Shown: positions 1 to 8,754, numbered from the stretch's first letter. The stretch: DNA of 64,000 bases from Microbacterium helvum (GCF_014779795.1 NZ_JACXZS010000008.1:62001-126000); one strand, 5' to 3'. The notes: generated by a model from the sequence alone, not told the origin. Made by a program: numbers and translations.

Positions 1-1
1 G

Positions 2-520
2 ATCCACGTGGGCGACGGGCCCGACAACCTCGCCACCTACGTCGACTTCATGTGCCCGATCTGCGGTGATTTCGAGTCCACGTTCGGTGAGCAGATCGAT
101 GGTCTGGTGAGCGACGGGTCGATCACGCTCGACATCCATCCCATCTCGATCCTCGACAGCCAGTCGCAGGGCACCCAGTACTCGACGCGCGCCGCGAACG
201 CGATGTACTGCGTGGCGGGGGCGGATGCCGACAAGTCGCTGCCGTTCCTGCAGCAGATGTTCGCGCAGCAGCCGTCTGAGGGCTCGAAGGGCCTGACGAA
301 CAAGGAGATGCTCGCGATCGCCTCGGATGTGGGCGTCAGCGGCATCGATGCGTGCGTGAACGACGGAACCTACGCGGGCTACATCACAGAGGTCACGCAG
401 AAGACGCCGATCCAGCAGGGCGCGAGCGGCATCGGCACGCCGACCGTCGTGGCCAACGGTCAGCTGGTCCCGAACCAGACGGTCTTCGGCACGACCGACG
501 TCACGACCTGGTTCCAGTAA
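2..520 (+). CDS. DsbA-family thiol:disulfide oxidoreductase, C-terminal part (5' end outside window)
   Basis: The visible 172 residues form the C-terminal thioredoxin-fold part of a DsbA/BdbD-like protein. A CPIC active-site motif (FMCPICGDFE) follows a short beta strand, an all-helical insert follows, and a cis-Pro loop appears late (GTPTVVANG). Proteins of this family are membrane-anchored or secreted in actinobacteria and catalyse disulfide formation or isomerisation outside the cytoplasm. The signal or membrane anchor would lie upstream of the window, so it cannot be confirmed here. The frame is open from base 2 with no start needed, and the stop is TAA. The next gene is on the same strand but about 275 nt away, so no operon partner is visible downstream. 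Confidence 0.85.
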   Translation: MHVGDGPDNLATYVDFMCPICGDFESTFGEQIDGLVSDGSITLDIHPISILDSQSQGTQYSTRAANAMYCVAGADADKSLPFLQQMFAQQPSEGSKGLTNKEMLAIASDVGVSGIDACVNDGTYAGYITEVTQKTPIQQGASGIGTPTVVANGQLVPNQTVFGTTDVTTWFQ

Positions 521-587
521 GCCCCTTCCTTCGTTTCTGCGGCCACGCGGCTCCTACGCATAGGGCGCGGCACGCTTCCCGTGAGGA

Positions 588-654
588 GCCGCACTCCTGC
601 GCGAGCCGCCGCAATATGGGCGTCGGACTGCGGCGTGTCGTGTCGGAATGCGGC
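588..654. repeat. Locus-private inverted/direct unit array between dsbA-like and AbiEi-like genes
   Basis: Units starting GCCGCA recur: GCCGCACTCCTGCGC at 588 and GCCGCCGCAATATGG at 605 are forward. The reverse complements GCCGCAGTCCGAC (622-634) and GCCGCATTCCGACACGAC (637-654) are inverted. The rest of the 521-795 gap shows no gene. Same architecture as the other arrays listed in this window, but with a different unit sequence. Confidence 0.5.
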
Positions 655-795
655 GGCCGGGCCGGGCGAGCCGGGCGGTCGCAGCATCCACCCTCGCGAT
701 CGCAGCACCCTCCACAGGGACAGCGCGTGCGCAGGTCATCCACAGATCGCCGGATCGTCGAGTCGCGGGTGCGCGCTGCGCGCGAAGCTCGGCGC

Positions 796-1857
796 ATGGA
801 CCTCTTCGCGATCGGCCATCACGTCTCGTCACGCGACGCACTGCAGATGCGCGGCATGTCACGCGCGAGCGTACGCGTCGCGGTGTCGACCAAGCGATTG
901 GTGCGGGTCCACCACGGTTGGTATGTGGATGCCGCCACCTGGCGCGCCTGGTATCCCGAGCAACGGCACGCCGCAGTGGCGATCGCGGTGGCGCGCGCTC
1001 AGCGCTCGGGCGACGTGCTGCTGTCGCACACCTGTGCTGTCGTGCTCCACGGTCTGCCCCTGTATCGGTACACGCCGGCACGAGCGCACGTGACCGGGCC
1101 GGGTTCCGCCGGAGCGACGAGGGCGCGGTCGCATCCGTCGAAGTCCGGCGACGGCATACGCGCGGTGAAGGGGCCGCCCGTCCGGCACGCGGGTGAGATC
1201 AAGGAGCACCGGCACGTCATCGCCGGCCTCGCCGTGACGGACCTCGCACGGACGGTCGCGGACGTGATCGGCCGACTGCCGCTGCCCACAGCGGTGGCGA
1301 TTGCGGATGCTGCACTGCGACAGGTGGCGCTGCCTGAAGGTTCGCGCGATTACGATGCCGAGGCCGCCGAACGCCTTCGGCAGCGGATCCTCGAATGCGC
1401 GGCGCTGCGCTCGGGCGCGCGGGGGAGTGTGCAGGCGCGGTGGGTCGCGCAGTTCGCCGACGGCCGTGCCGCGTCGCCCGGTGAGAGCGTCAGCCGGCTG
1501 TACTTCCATCAGCTCGGATTCGGCGCGCCGGAGCTGCAAGCCCGCGTCGATCATGACGCGGGGTACTACGAGATCGACTTCGGCTTCGAAGACCTCGGCG
1601 TCTGGGGCGAGTTCGATGGACACCGCAAGTACCTCGACGGCGACATGCTCGACGGCATGTCGACAGCTGATGCGCTGCTCGCCGAGAAGCGTCGCGAGGA
1701 CGACATCCGCGGGCGGACCGGGCGTCGTGTGATCCGGTGGGAGTCCGAGGACATCGCGAGCCTCGAGACCTTCCGCAAGAAACTGGCGTCGTTCGGTATC
1801 TGCCCGCCAGGCGGGCCGGGCGTGGCGACGCCCACGTTCCGCGGTCCCAAGCTCTGA
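796..1857 (+). CDS. AbiEi-antitoxin-like / DUF559 (VSR-like nuclease fold) protein
   Basis: The 353-residue protein has two parts. The first 70 or so residues (GHHVSSRDALQMRGMSRASVRVAV...RVHHGWYV) look like the winged-helix 'type IV toxin-antitoxin AbiEi antitoxin' domain. The C-terminal 110 residues carry a PD-(D/E)XK/VSR-type core: GYYEIDFGFEDLGVWGEFDG, then EKRREDDIR and a final RRVIRWE strand. Such two-domain proteins are common, often multicopy, in Microbacteriaceae; their function is unproven. I saw no AbiEii nucleotidyltransferase toxin partner next to it, so an active TA pair is not supported. The ATG at 796 was chosen because the domain begins there; the frame is open much further upstream through repeat-rich DNA. 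It stands alone. Confidence 0.7.
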   Translation: MDLFAIGHHVSSRDALQMRGMSRASVRVAVSTKRLVRVHHGWYVDAATWRAWYPEQRHAAVAIAVARAQRSGDVLLSHTCAVVLHGLPLYRYTPARAHVTGPGSAGATRARSHPSKSGDGIRAVKGPPVRHAGEIKEHRHVIAGLAVTDLARTVADVIGRLPLPTAVAIADAALRQVALPEGSRDYDAEAAERLRQRILECAALRSGARGSVQARWVAQFADGRAASPGESVSRLYFHQLGFGAPELQARVDHDAGYYEIDFGFEDLGVWGEFDGHRKYLDGDMLDGMSTADALLAEKRREDDIRGRTGRRVIRWESEDIASLETFRKKLASFGICPPGGPGVATPTFRGPKL

Positions 1858-2269
1858 GTCCGGCTCTGCTGAGCGGTCACGCCCGGCGCGGACCGAGCCC
1901 GCCCCGTCGCGCCGCCCCGTCGCGCCGCGCCGCGCGCCGCCGCGCCGCGCGCCGCGCCCCCGTCTCGCCTCGCCCCTTCGCTGTGCCCGAGCGCGGCGAG
2001 GCGCCGCAGTCGTGCGCGAGACGCCGCAAGCCTTGCGTCGAGGTGAGGCGCGTCTCGCACGTCTGCGGCGTCTCGGGGATCGGGTGGATGCGGCCACCCC
2101 GGCTGCTGCGGCGGTCGAGGTGCACGAACCGAGGCGGCCGGTCGAGTGCCGCCGGCAAACGGCCTCGGATAGGCTGTGGATGCCCGAATGGGAGGGGTGT
2201 CGCGTCCGGCGTGCACGCATTCGGCAGTGGTGACCGGCAATCGACTCGACGGTCACGCGAAGGGACGCC
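1858..2269. other. Gene-free interval, GC-extreme, with an inverted unit array
   Basis: About 410 bases with no convincing gene. The first part (1900-1970) is a low-complexity GCGCCGC run. The second holds the array described separately at 1998-2074. A ribosome binding site (AAGGGA, 2260-2265) for the following surface-protein gene closes the gap. Confidence 0.6.
1998..2074. repeat. Locus-private unit array (two direct, one inverted copy)
   Basis: Forward units GAGGCGCCGCAGTCGTGCGC (1998-2017) and a variant starting GAGACGCCGCAAG (2018-2039) are followed by an inverted copy (2055-2074) whose complement reads GAGACGCCGCAGACGTGCGA. The outer copies can pair over about 20 bp with three mismatches, enclosing the middle unit as a loop. 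Confidence 0.65.
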
Positions 2270-5176
2270 ATGAGGCACAGCAGTCCGCGACGTTTCACCC
2301 GCACCGTGGCCGCGTTCGCGGCGGCGGGGCTCGCCGTCGCGCTCGGAACCGTGGTCGGAGGAACCCTCACGGTCGAGCCTGCCGCGGCGCAGTCGCCCGA
2401 GTGCCCTCCGGGCACGCTGCCGGGGCCGAACAACAACGACCCCGACGTGTGGACCGACAACAACATCGCGGTCTACGCCGGCAAGGACTTCGAGGTCGCC
2501 AACACCGGTGGCGAGGTCGAAGGACTGCTGGTCGTCGAGCGTGACGCGAACATCAACAAGGACGGCGGCGTCTTCAACATCGGGACCGTGGGTGTCGGCT
2601 CAGGGGTCGCCCCGTCGGGCGGCGAGGTGATGTTCGCGGTCGGCAACGACCTTTCCATCCTGTCGGGGACGCGCATCGATGTGGGCTTCGGCGCATACGA
2701 CGAGACGAACACGACGCTGCTGGGCGGGGACGTGCGGGTCGGCGGCACCACAGACCCGCTGTACGTCGACCCGAACCCGGCCGGTCCCAACCACGACCAG
2801 CCGCCGTACACGATGAACAACGGCACCCTCACGCAGGACATGGGTGCGGCCGCCACCTCGGACTGGGCAGGCTGGGGCGACACGCTGGTCCAGCAGTCAC
2901 AGGGATTCTCGGCTCTGCCCGCGACGGGCACGGTCGCGCTGGAGAGCGGGGCGCTCGTGCTCACCGCGGACGATCCCGACGCGTCGCCGCAGGTCTTCAC
3001 CGTCGACGGTGCGACGCTGGCGGCATCCAGCGACGTCAACTTCAACAACATCGGCGACGACAGCACCGCCGTGATCATCAACGTGACCGGTGCGGCGCCC
3101 CTCAGCTGGACGCCGAACCTGTTCTGGGACGACGGGCAGATGGCCAGCGACTTCGCCAGCCCGCTGTTCGGCATGGTCGCGCAGCGCACGATGTGGAACT
3201 TCGCCGACACCACCTCGTTGACGATCGCCGGCGCGACCCAGGTGCTCGGCTCGATCATCGTGCCCGGCGTGAACCCCGACGATGCCGCGCCGACGCTGTC
3301 GTCGACCGCGAGCACCAACGGCCGGGTCATGACGAACGGCTCGATCCTCCTCAACGGCCGGGGCAACGAGATGCACAACTACCCGTGGAACTACGGGCCG
3401 TTCTCGTGCATCACGGTGCCGGGCGCGTTCGAGATCCAGAAGGTCGTCGAGGGCGCCGGCGCGCCCACCGGGGTCCTGTTCGGCGGCACCTGGTCGTGTA
3501 CCGCCGACGGCACCGTCGTGGCCGAGGGCCTGTGGTCGGCGCCCGCCGGTGGTTCATCCGGCCGCATCATCGTACCCACCCCGTCGACCTGCACCGTGAC
3601 CGAGCTGGTCCCCGACTCCGATCCGCTGGACGGCTCGTGGGAGGATCCGGTCGTCGATCCGTCGACGTTCGACGTCGAAGCCGTGACGATCTCCGACCCG
3701 GTGATCGTCACCGTCACGAACACGTGGACCCCGGCACCCGCGTACGAGCTGGGGGCCTTCGAGGTGACCAAGGTCGTCGACGGCGAAGGGGCTCCCGGCA
3801 GGACGTTCACGGGGGACTGGTCGTGCACCCTCGACGGCGAGGTCGTCGCCGAAGGCACCTGGCAGGCCGCAGCGGATGAGACGGCGGGTCCGTTCGAAGC
3901 CCCGGTCGGCTCCGAGTGCACCGTCACCGAGTCCCCCCTGCTGCAGGCAGCCGCCGGCACGTGGGGCGCCCCGGTCATCGAGGGCTCACCTGTCACGATC
4001 GAGTCGGGCACGATCGAGGAGCCCTCCGTCGTCACCGTCACCAACACCTGGTCCCCGCGCCCCATCGGCGCCTTCGAGATCACGAAGACCGTCGTCGGCG
4101 CCGGCGCTCCGGCGCTCGCCTTCACGGGGGAGTGGTCGTGCACCATGGACGGCGACGTGGTGCTCGACGGCACGTGGTCCGCGTCCGCCGGTGAGACCGA
4201 TGGACCTTTCCTCGCCCCGGCGGGCGCCGAGTGCACGATCACCGAGGACGACGCGTCGTCGTACCCCGACGGTGCCTGGGCGGACCCGGTCATCGACCCC
4301 GCGACGATCACGATCGCCGCGGGCACGGTGCAGCAGCCGACGCTCGTCACCGTGACGAACACCTGGGTGCCCGAGCAGACCGGCTCCTTCGTGATCACCA
4401 AGACGGTGGTCGGCGACGGCGCCCCCGACCACAACTTCGTGGGGCGCTGGTCCTGCACCCTCGACGGTGAAGAGGTCGTCGCAGGCTTCTGGCTTGTCGC
4501 CGACGGCGGCACGGCGGGCCCGTTCGAAGCTCCTGTCGACGCGGTCTGCACGGTGACCGAACGCGTTCCGGATGCCACCGACGCCGGATCGTGGGGCACG
4601 CCCGAGATCGACGGGTCCCCGGTGACGATCACCGCGGGCTCGGTCGAGACGCCGTTGACGGTCGCCGTGACCAACACCTGGACACCGACTCCCGACGTCG
4701 ACACCGCGAGCTTCACGATCACGAAGGTCGTCGAGGGCGACGGTGCTCCTGACCAGACGTTCACCGGGACGTGGGCGTGCGGCACCGGGATGTCGGGCGA
4801 CGGCGGCGTCTGGACTCTCAGTGCGGGCGACACGGCCGGACCGTTCACGGCTCCGGTCGGCGCGACGTGCACGGTCGCCGAGGACGACATCCCGGTGACC
4901 GAGGGCGGCACCTGGGCGACGCCGACGATCGACCCGTCGACGTTCACGGTCGACGCCTCGACGGCGGGCACGACGGTCGCCATCACCGTGACCAACACCT
5001 GGACTCCGATGACGCCGACGCCGACGCCGACGCCGACACCGACTCCGACGACACCGGCGCCGCTGCCCGCGACGGGCGGCACCGTGCCGTGGGCGATCAT
5101 CGCCGTCGGCGGCGGACTTCTCGTGGCCGGTGCTGCCGTCGTCGTCGTGGCCCTGGTGCGTCGCCGGCACGGCTGA
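2270..5176 (+). CDS. Sortase-anchored surface protein: choice-of-anchor A domain plus five DUF5979 repeats
   Basis: A 968-residue exported protein. The signal peptide has basic residues, a hydrophobic core and likely cleavage after AAA (about residue 41). Residues of about 45-380 match the choice-of-anchor A domain of actinobacterial adhesin-like proteins. Five tandem domains of about 105 residues begin near residues 385, 495, 600, 705 and 813. Each starts (G/A)(A/S)F.I.K.V.G.GAP, contains F.G.W.C and C.V.E and ends V.NTW.P, typical of DUF5979 Ig-like repeats. A Thr-Pro linker (bases 5010-5050) precedes an LPATG sortase signal (residues 932-936), a transmembrane helix and an RRRHG tail. It should be covalently attached to peptidoglycan as a stalk-like surface protein; the ligand is unknown. 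The start has AAGGGA 5 nt upstream. Confidence 0.88.
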   Translation: MRHSSPRRFTRTVAAFAAAGLAVALGTVVGGTLTVEPAAAQSPECPPGTLPGPNNNDPDVWTDNNIAVYAGKDFEVANTGGEVEGLLVVERDANINKDGGVFNIGTVGVGSGVAPSGGEVMFAVGNDLSILSGTRIDVGFGAYDETNTTLLGGDVRVGGTTDPLYVDPNPAGPNHDQPPYTMNNGTLTQDMGAAATSDWAGWGDTLVQQSQGFSALPATGTVALESGALVLTADDPDASPQVFTVDGATLAASSDVNFNNIGDDSTAVIINVTGAAPLSWTPNLFWDDGQMASDFASPLFGMVAQRTMWNFADTTSLTIAGATQVLGSIIVPGVNPDDAAPTLSSTASTNGRVMTNGSILLNGRGNEMHNYPWNYGPFSCITVPGAFEIQKVVEGAGAPTGVLFGGTWSCTADGTVVAEGLWSAPAGGSSGRIIVPTPSTCTVTELVPDSDPLDGSWEDPVVDPSTFDVEAVTISDPVIVTVTNTWTPAPAYELGAFEVTKVVDGEGAPGRTFTGDWSCTLDGEVVAEGTWQAAADETAGPFEAPVGSECTVTESPLLQAAAGTWGAPVIEGSPVTIESGTIEEPSVVTVTNTWSPRPIGAFEITKTVVGAGAPALAFTGEWSCTMDGDVVLDGTWSASAGETDGPFLAPAGAECTITEDDASSYPDGAWADPVIDPATITIAAGTVQQPTLVTVTNTWVPEQTGSFVITKTVVGDGAPDHNFVGRWSCTLDGEEVVAGFWLVADGGTAGPFEAPVDAVCTVTERVPDATDAGSWGTPEIDGSPVTITAGSVETPLTVAVTNTWTPTPDVDTASFTITKVVEGDGAPDQTFTGTWACGTGMSGDGGVWTLSAGDTAGPFTAPVGATCTVAEDDIPVTEGGTWATPTIDPSTFTVDASTAGTTVAITVTNTWTPMTPTPTPTPTPTPTTPAPLPATGGTVPWAIIAVGGGLLVAGAAVVVVALVRRRHG

Positions 5177-5183
5177 TGAAGCA

Positions 5184-5219
5184 GATGGATGCCGGCGGCC
5201 GCGGCCGCCGGCATCCATC
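5184..5219 (+). terminator. Perfect 17-bp stem-loop after the surface-protein gene
   Basis: Perfect inverted repeat with arms 5184-5200 and 5203-5219 and a two-base centre, built around GGATGCCGGCGGCC. No clear T-run follows, but the position right after the stop codon and the same design behind glmS indicate a terminator. Confidence 0.7.
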
Positions 5220-5241
5220 ACCATCGCAGTCGTGGGCCGGC

Positions 5242-5282
5242 TTGCCGAGGCCTCTACTATCACGTATGCTTGATCTTTGGTG
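5242..5282 (+). promoter_or_regulatory. infA operon promoter (-35 TTGCCG, 17 bp, -10 TATGCT)
   Basis: TTGCCG (5242-5247), 17-nt spacer, TATGCT (5265-5270), then TGATCTTTGGTG across the expected start site. The rplM promoter at 18474-18515 shares GCCGA-GCCTC at the -35 end and the exact downstream string TTGATCTTTGGTG at identical spacing, which supports both as vegetative-sigma ribosomal promoters. The 5' leader of infA would be about 85 nt. Confidence 0.75.
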
Positions 5283-5363
5283 CGTTGCGCCTGTATTGGC
5301 GTGTCGTCGCACCGAATCCCATCCACCGCAGATCGACCGGTCTGCACAAGTGTTAGCGAGCGT

Positions 5364-5585
5364 ATGGCGAAGAAAGACGGTGTCATCGAGATCGAGGGCG
5401 TCGTGTCCGAAGCGCTGCCCAACGCGATGTTCCGCGTTGAGCTCAGCAACGGCCACAAGGTCCTCGCGACGATCTCCGGCAAGATGCGGCAGAACTACAT
5501 CCGCATCATCCCCGAGGACCGTGTCGTCGTGGAGCTGTCGCCCTACGACCTCACCCGCGGGCGCATCGTCTACCGCTACCGCTAG
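5364..5585 (+). CDS. infA: Translation initiation factor IF-1
   Basis: The 73-residue protein is a full-length S1/OB-fold IF-1 ([14 protein letters not shown]...[14 protein letters not shown]...[35 protein letters not shown]). It binds the 30S A site with IF-2 and IF-3 during initiation. The start ATG at 5364 gives the canonical MAKKDG N-terminus; upstream codons in frame are not part of the family. It leads the ribosomal cluster infA-rpmJ-rpsM-rpsK, the standard bacterial arrangement, and has its own promoter (5242-5282). Confidence 0.98.
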   Translation: MAKKDGVIEIEGVVSEALPNAMFRVELSNGHKVLATISGKMRQNYIRIIPEDRVVVELSPYDLTRGRIVYRYR

Positions 5586-5606
5586 ACCGGTCGAGAAGTA
5601 ACACCC

Positions 5607-5638
5607 CACGCTTCGACACGCTCAGCGAGCGAAGCGTG
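5607..5638. repeat. REP-like hairpin between infA and rpmJ
   Basis: Arms CACGCTTCG (5607-5615) and CGAAGCGTG (5630-5638) with inner GCTC/GAGC pairing and an ACAC bulge. The GCTCAGCGAGCGAAGCG core is related to the repeat at 5834-5861. It sits inside the transcribed infA-rpmJ spacer. Confidence 0.65.
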
Positions 5639-5667
5639 CCCGGTGAAGACAGCGAAGAGAAGAAATC

Positions 5668-5784
5668 ATGAAGGTCAACCCCTCCGTCAAGCCCATCTGC
5701 GACCACTGCAAGGTCATCCGCCGCCACGGCCGCGTCATGGTGATCTGCAAGAGCAACCCGCGCCACAAGCAGCGCCAGGGTTGA
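5668..5784 (+). CDS. rpmJ: Ribosomal protein L36 (bL36, zinc-binding type)
   Basis: A 38-residue protein starting [20 protein letters not shown] and ending NPRHKQRQG. Two CxxC-type cysteines, a third Cys (VICKSN) and a His form the zinc ribbon of the C+ form of L36, a late-assembly protein of the 50S subunit. It is shorter than most gene-calling cut-offs. AGAAGAAATC upstream supplies the ribosome binding site. It lies 82 nt after infA and is presumably co-transcribed with it. Confidence 0.97.
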   Translation: MKVNPSVKPICDHCKVIRRHGRVMVICKSNPRHKQRQG

Positions 5785-5833
5785 CGCGACGCGGCTCAAT
5801 GCGACGAAGGAGCGTTGAGCCGTGGCGGGTCAA

Positions 5834-5861
5834 GGTTGAGCGAGCGAAGCGAGTCGAAACC
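5834..5861. repeat. REP-like repeat GAGCGAAGCGAGTCGAAACC type
   Basis: A 28-nt imperfect palindrome beginning GGTTGAGC and ending GTCGAAACC, between rpmJ and rpsM. Shorter pieces of the same dispersed family (TGAGCYTGTCGAAG) occur at 47129-47148, 51724-51742 and 55757-55795. Confidence 0.7.
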
Positions 5862-5901
5862 CCGCGACGCACGCAGGCCCATAACTGAATACGAACCTCA
5901 G

Positions 5902-5961
5902 GCAGGATCAGAACCCGTTCGCGGGGGACACCTCGGGCGGAGGCCCGGGCACCGATCCTGC
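5902..5961 (+). promoter_or_regulatory. Structured rpsM leader
   Basis: GCAGGATC (5902-5909) pairs with GATCCTGC (5954-5961), closing a GC-rich internal region with further self-complementarity (CCTCGGGC...GCCCGGG). The 208-nt rpmJ-rpsM gap is unusually long for this cluster. The structure could be an r-protein autoregulatory site; this is inference only. Confidence 0.3.
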
Positions 5962-5993
5962 TCCACACCTCCACTCACTCTCAGGAGAACCGC

Positions 5994-6368
5994 ATGGCAC
6001 GTCTTGCCGGCGTTGACATCCCGCGCGACAAGCGCGTGGTGATCGCCCTCACGTACATCTACGGCGTGGGCCGTACCCGCTCGAACGAGATCCTCAAGGC
6101 GACGGAGATCGACGAGAACATCCGCGTCAAGGACCTCACCGACGACCAGCTCGTCGCGCTCCGCGACTACATCGAAGGCAACTACAAGGTGGAGGGTGAC
6201 CTCCGTCGCGAGGTCGCCGCCGACATCCGCCGCAAGGTCGAGATCGGTTCCTACGAGGGCCTGCGCCACCGCCGCGGCCTCCCGGTGCGCGGTCAGCGCA
6301 CGAAGACGAACGCCCGTACCCGCAAGGGCCCGAAGCGCACCGTCGCCGGCAAGAAGAAGGCGCGCTAA
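5994..6368 (+). CDS. rpsM: 30S ribosomal protein S13
   Basis: 124 residues, standard uS13 length. The helix-two-turn-helix core ([26 protein letters not shown]) and the basic C-terminal tail ([24 protein letters not shown]) that contacts P-site tRNA are complete. S13 sits in the head of the 30S subunit and bridges to the 50S subunit. CAGGAG lies 7 nt before the ATG. rpsK follows after 33 nt. Confidence 0.98.
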   Translation: MARLAGVDIPRDKRVVIALTYIYGVGRTRSNEILKATEIDENIRVKDLTDDQLVALRDYIEGNYKVEGDLRREVAADIRRKVEIGSYEGLRHRRGLPVRGQRTKTNARTRKGPKRTVAGKKKAR

Positions 6369-6401
6369 GGCGCGGCCCCCAGGGTTTAGGAGAGCAAAGC
6401 A

Positions 6402-6800
6402 ATGGCACAGGCCAAGTCCGCCGCGCGCAAGCCGCGCCGCAAGGAGAAGAAGAACATCGCGCTGGGCCAGGCCCACATCAAGTCGACGTTCAACAACACG
6501 ATCGTCTCGATCACCGACCCGTCGGGCGCCGTCATCAGCTGGGCGTCGTCGGGTGGCGTGGGCTTCAAGGGCTCGCGCAAGTCGACGCCGTACGCCGCCG
6601 GCATGGCCGCGGAGTCCGCTGCCCGCCAGGCGCAGGAGCACGGCGTCAAGAAGGTCGACGTCTTCGTCAAGGGCCCGGGCTCGGGCCGCGAGACCGCGAT
6701 CCGCTCGCTGACGGCCGCCGGCCTCGAGGTCGGCTCCATCCAGGACGTGACGCCGCAGGCCCACAACGGCTGCCGTCCGCCCAAGCGTCGCCGCGTCTGA
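6402..6800 (+). CDS. rpsK: 30S ribosomal protein S11
   Basis: 132 residues with the complete uS11 core ([45 protein letters not shown]) and C-terminal [11 protein letters not shown]11 lies on the platform near the Shine-Dalgarno duplex. AGGAGA precedes the ATG. In Mycobacterium and Streptomyces rpsD usually follows; here a terminator-like stem and rpoA follow, so rpsD must be elsewhere. Confidence 0.98.
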   Translation: MAQAKSAARKPRRKEKKNIALGQAHIKSTFNNTIVSITDPSGAVISWASSGGVGFKGSRKSTPYAAGMAAESAARQAQEHGVKKVDVFVKGPGSGRETAIRSLTAAGLEVGSIQDVTPQAHNGCRPPKRRRV

Positions 6801-6808
6801 CATCTCGG

Positions 6809-6837
6809 AGCCGGGGCACCGTCATGGTGCCCCGGCT
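6809..6837 (+). terminator. Stem-loop after rpsK
   Basis: Perfect 12-bp stem AGCCGGGGCACC (6809-6820) / complement (6826-6837), loop GTCAT. A second 8-bp stem GGATGCCT/AGGCATCC follows at 6850-6872. Together they suggest termination or attenuation between rpsK and rpoA. Confidence 0.65.
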
Positions 6838-6909
6838 GCACACGCTTACGGATGCCTGTGCCTCAGGCATCCCGATCAAAACTCAACACCTCACTCACCG
6901 CACGTGTCA

Positions 6910-6915
6910 TATAGC
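6910..6915 (+). promoter_or_regulatory. Possible rpoA promoter -10 (TATAGC)
   Basis: TATAGC lies between two CACGTG hexamers (6901-6906 and 6919-6924), 26 nt before the rpoA start and downstream of a terminator-like stem. No good -35 box was seen. Confidence 0.35.
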
Positions 6916-6941
6916 GGGCACGTGATCGAAAGGAACACATA

Positions 6942-7931
6942 GTGCTCATCGCACAGCGTCCCACTCTGACCGAGGAGAAGATCGGGGAGTTCCGCAGCCG
7001 TTTCGTCGTCGAGCCGCTGGAGCCTGGCTTCGGCTACACGATCGGCAACGCACTGCGTCGCAGCCTCCTGTCGTCGATCCCCGGCGCGGCCGTGACGTCG
7101 ATCCGCATCGACGGCGTCCTCCACGAGTTCAGCACCATCCCGGGTGTCAAGGAGGATGTCACCGAGATCATCCTCAACATCAAGCAGCTGGTCGTCTCCA
7201 GCGAGCGCGACGAGCCCATCACCGCGTACCTGCGCAAGACCGGCGCCGGTGAGGTCACCGCAGCCGACATCTCGGCTCCGGCCGGTGTCGAGGTGCACAA
7301 CCCCGAGCTCGTCATCGCGACGCTCAACGACACCGCGAAGTTCGAGCTCGAGCTCACCATCGAGCGCGGCCGCGGCTACGTGTCGGCGACGCAGAACCGC
7401 AACGAGTACGCCGAGGCCGGCCAGATCCCGGTCGACTCGATCTACTCGCCGGTGCTCAAGGTCTCGTACCGCGTCGACGCGACGCGTGCGGGCGAGCGCA
7501 CCGACTTCGACAAGCTCGTGCTGGACGTCGAGACGAAGCCCTCGATCACCCCGCGCGACGCCGTCGCGTCGGCCGGTCGTACGCTGACGGAGCTCTTCGG
7601 CCTGGCCCGCGAGCTCAACGTCGAGGCCGAGGGCATCGAGATCGGCCCCGCGCCGGTCGAGACCGTCCTGTCGAACGAGCTGTCGATGCCGATCGAGGAC
7701 CTCGACCTGTCGGTCCGCTCGTACAACTGCCTCAAGCGCGAGGGCATCAACACCGTGTCGGAGCTCGTCGCCCTGTCGGAGACGCAGCTCATGAACATCC
7801 GCAACTTCGGTCAGAAGTCGGTCGACGAGGTGCGCGACAAGCTCATCTCGCTCGGTCTGTCGCTGAAGGACTCGGTCCCCGGGTTCGACGGCGCGCACTT
7901 CTACGGCGGATACGACGACGAGACCGTCTGA
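6942..7931 (+). CDS. rpoA: RNA polymerase alpha subunit
   Basis: 329 residues. The N-terminal dimerisation/assembly domain (about 1-230) contains [42 protein letters not shown] linker ([21 protein letters not shown]) leads to the C-terminal domain that binds UP elements and activators ([40 protein letters not shown]). The start is GTG with AAGGA about 9 nt upstream. It is followed by rplQ after 36 nt, the usual pair. Confidence 0.98.
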   Translation: MLIAQRPTLTEEKIGEFRSRFVVEPLEPGFGYTIGNALRRSLLSSIPGAAVTSIRIDGVLHEFSTIPGVKEDVTEIILNIKQLVVSSERDEPITAYLRKTGAGEVTAADISAPAGVEVHNPELVIATLNDTAKFELELTIERGRGYVSATQNRNEYAEAGQIPVDSIYSPVLKVSYRVDATRAGERTDFDKLVLDVETKPSITPRDAVASAGRTLTELFGLARELNVEAEGIEIGPAPVETVLSNELSMPIEDLDLSVRSYNCLKREGINTVSELVALSETQLMNIRNFGQKSVDEVRDKLISLGLSLKDSVPGFDGAHFYGGYDDETV

Positions 7932-7967
7932 TCCCCTGATCGACTTTTCACACTGGAGTAACTGAGA

Positions 7968-8552
7968 ATGCCCAAGCCCACGAAGGGTCCCCGCCTCGGA
8001 GGCGGCCCCGCCCACGAGCGTCTGCTGCTTGCGAACCTTGCCGCTGCGCTGTTCACGCACAAGTCGATCAAGACGACCGAGACCAAGGCCAAGCGCCTGC
8101 GTCCGCTCGCCGAGCGCCTGATCACGTTCGCCAAGCGCGGCGACCTGCACGCGCGTCGTCGCGTGCTGTCGGTCATCGGTGACAAGGAAGTCGTGCACGT
8201 CCTGTTCACCGAGATCGCGCCGCTGGTCGCGGACCGTGAGGGCGGCTACACCCGCATCACGAAGGTCGGCAACCGCAAGGGCGACAACGCCCCCATGGCG
8301 GTCATCGAGCTCGTCCTCGAGCCCGTGACCAAGAAGCCGTCGGCGAAGAAGGCCGCTGCCGCCAAGGCTGAGGCGGCTCCGGCCGCCGAGGAGGCCCCGG
8401 CCGCCGAGGCTCCGGTCGAGGAGGCCGCCGCTGAGGAGGCTCCTGCCGACGAGGCCGCCGAGGCCGGCGCCGAGTCGCAGGACGAGGGCGCTGCCGCCGA
8501 GGCCGCTGCCGAGGAGGCCGTCGAGGCCCCCGCCGAGGAGAAGTCCGAGTAA
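7968..8552 (+). CDS. rplQ: 50S ribosomal protein L17 with acidic Ala/Glu tail
   Basis: Residues 1-120 are canonical bL17 ([59 protein letters not shown]). Residues of about 125-194 form a low-complexity Ala/Glu-rich extension ([19 protein letters not shown]). Such tails are common on actinobacterial L17 and L-type r-proteins and are probably disordered. GGAGTAACTG precedes the ATG. It ends the rpoA-rplQ unit, with two terminator stems behind it. Confidence 0.97.
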   Translation: MPKPTKGPRLGGGPAHERLLLANLAAALFTHKSIKTTETKAKRLRPLAERLITFAKRGDLHARRRVLSVIGDKEVVHVLFTEIAPLVADREGGYTRITKVGNRKGDNAPMAVIELVLEPVTKKPSAKKAAAAKAEAAPAAEEAPAAEAPVEEAAAEEAPADEAAEAGAESQDEGAAAEAAAEEAVEAPAEEKSE

Positions 8553-8559
8553 TCGGCTC

Positions 8560-8578
8560 GCCGGGCTTCGCGCCCGGC
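8560..8578 (+). terminator. Stem-loop directly after rplQ
   Basis: Stem GCCGGGC...GCCCGGC around a short TTCGC loop, 8 nt behind the stop codon; no T-run. Confidence 0.6.
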
Positions 8579-8590
8579 ACCCTTGCACCG

Positions 8591-8624
8591 CGAGACCCGT
8601 CACCCGTCAGGGTGGCGGGTCTCG
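8591..8624. terminator. 15-bp stem-loop, probable bidirectional terminator
   Basis: CGAGACCCGTCACCC (8591-8605) pairs with 8610-8624 with one G-T wobble and a four-base loop, between the convergent rplQ and acyltransferase genes. Confidence 0.7.
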
Positions 8625-8659
8625 CTGCGTTTCGGGTGGGGATGCCGGCGGCCCATGAC

Positions 8660-8754
8660 TCTGCTCCGCAGTCGCGTTCTGCGGCATCCCCTCACGATCA
8701 CGAGCGCGTGGTGACCGCGGAGCCGCCGACGAGATCTGCTCCGCAGTCACATTC
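8660..8754. repeat. Locus-private unit array in the rplQ-acyltransferase gap
   Basis: TCTGCTCCGCAGTCGCGTTC (8660-8679) and TCTGCTCCGCAGTCACATTC (8735-8754) are direct copies differing at three bases. An inverted, more diverged copy lies between them (8706-8724, complement GGCTCCGCGGTCACCACGC). No gene was found in 8625-8916. Confidence 0.6.

Noticed and set aside
796..1857. Complete AbiE toxin-antitoxin locus
   Set aside because: No AbiEii nucleotidyltransferase gene on either side; only the antitoxin-like domain is present, fused to a nuclease-like fold.
1900..1970. Replication origin or other functional element in the GCGCCGC run
   Set aside because: Simple GC low complexity, no DnaA boxes or iterons seen.
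859..2466. Long minus-strand open frame opposite the AbiEi-like gene
   Set aside because: Arg/Ala-rich composition, no domain sense, mirrors the real gene on the plus strand; typical antisense shadow in high-GC DNA.
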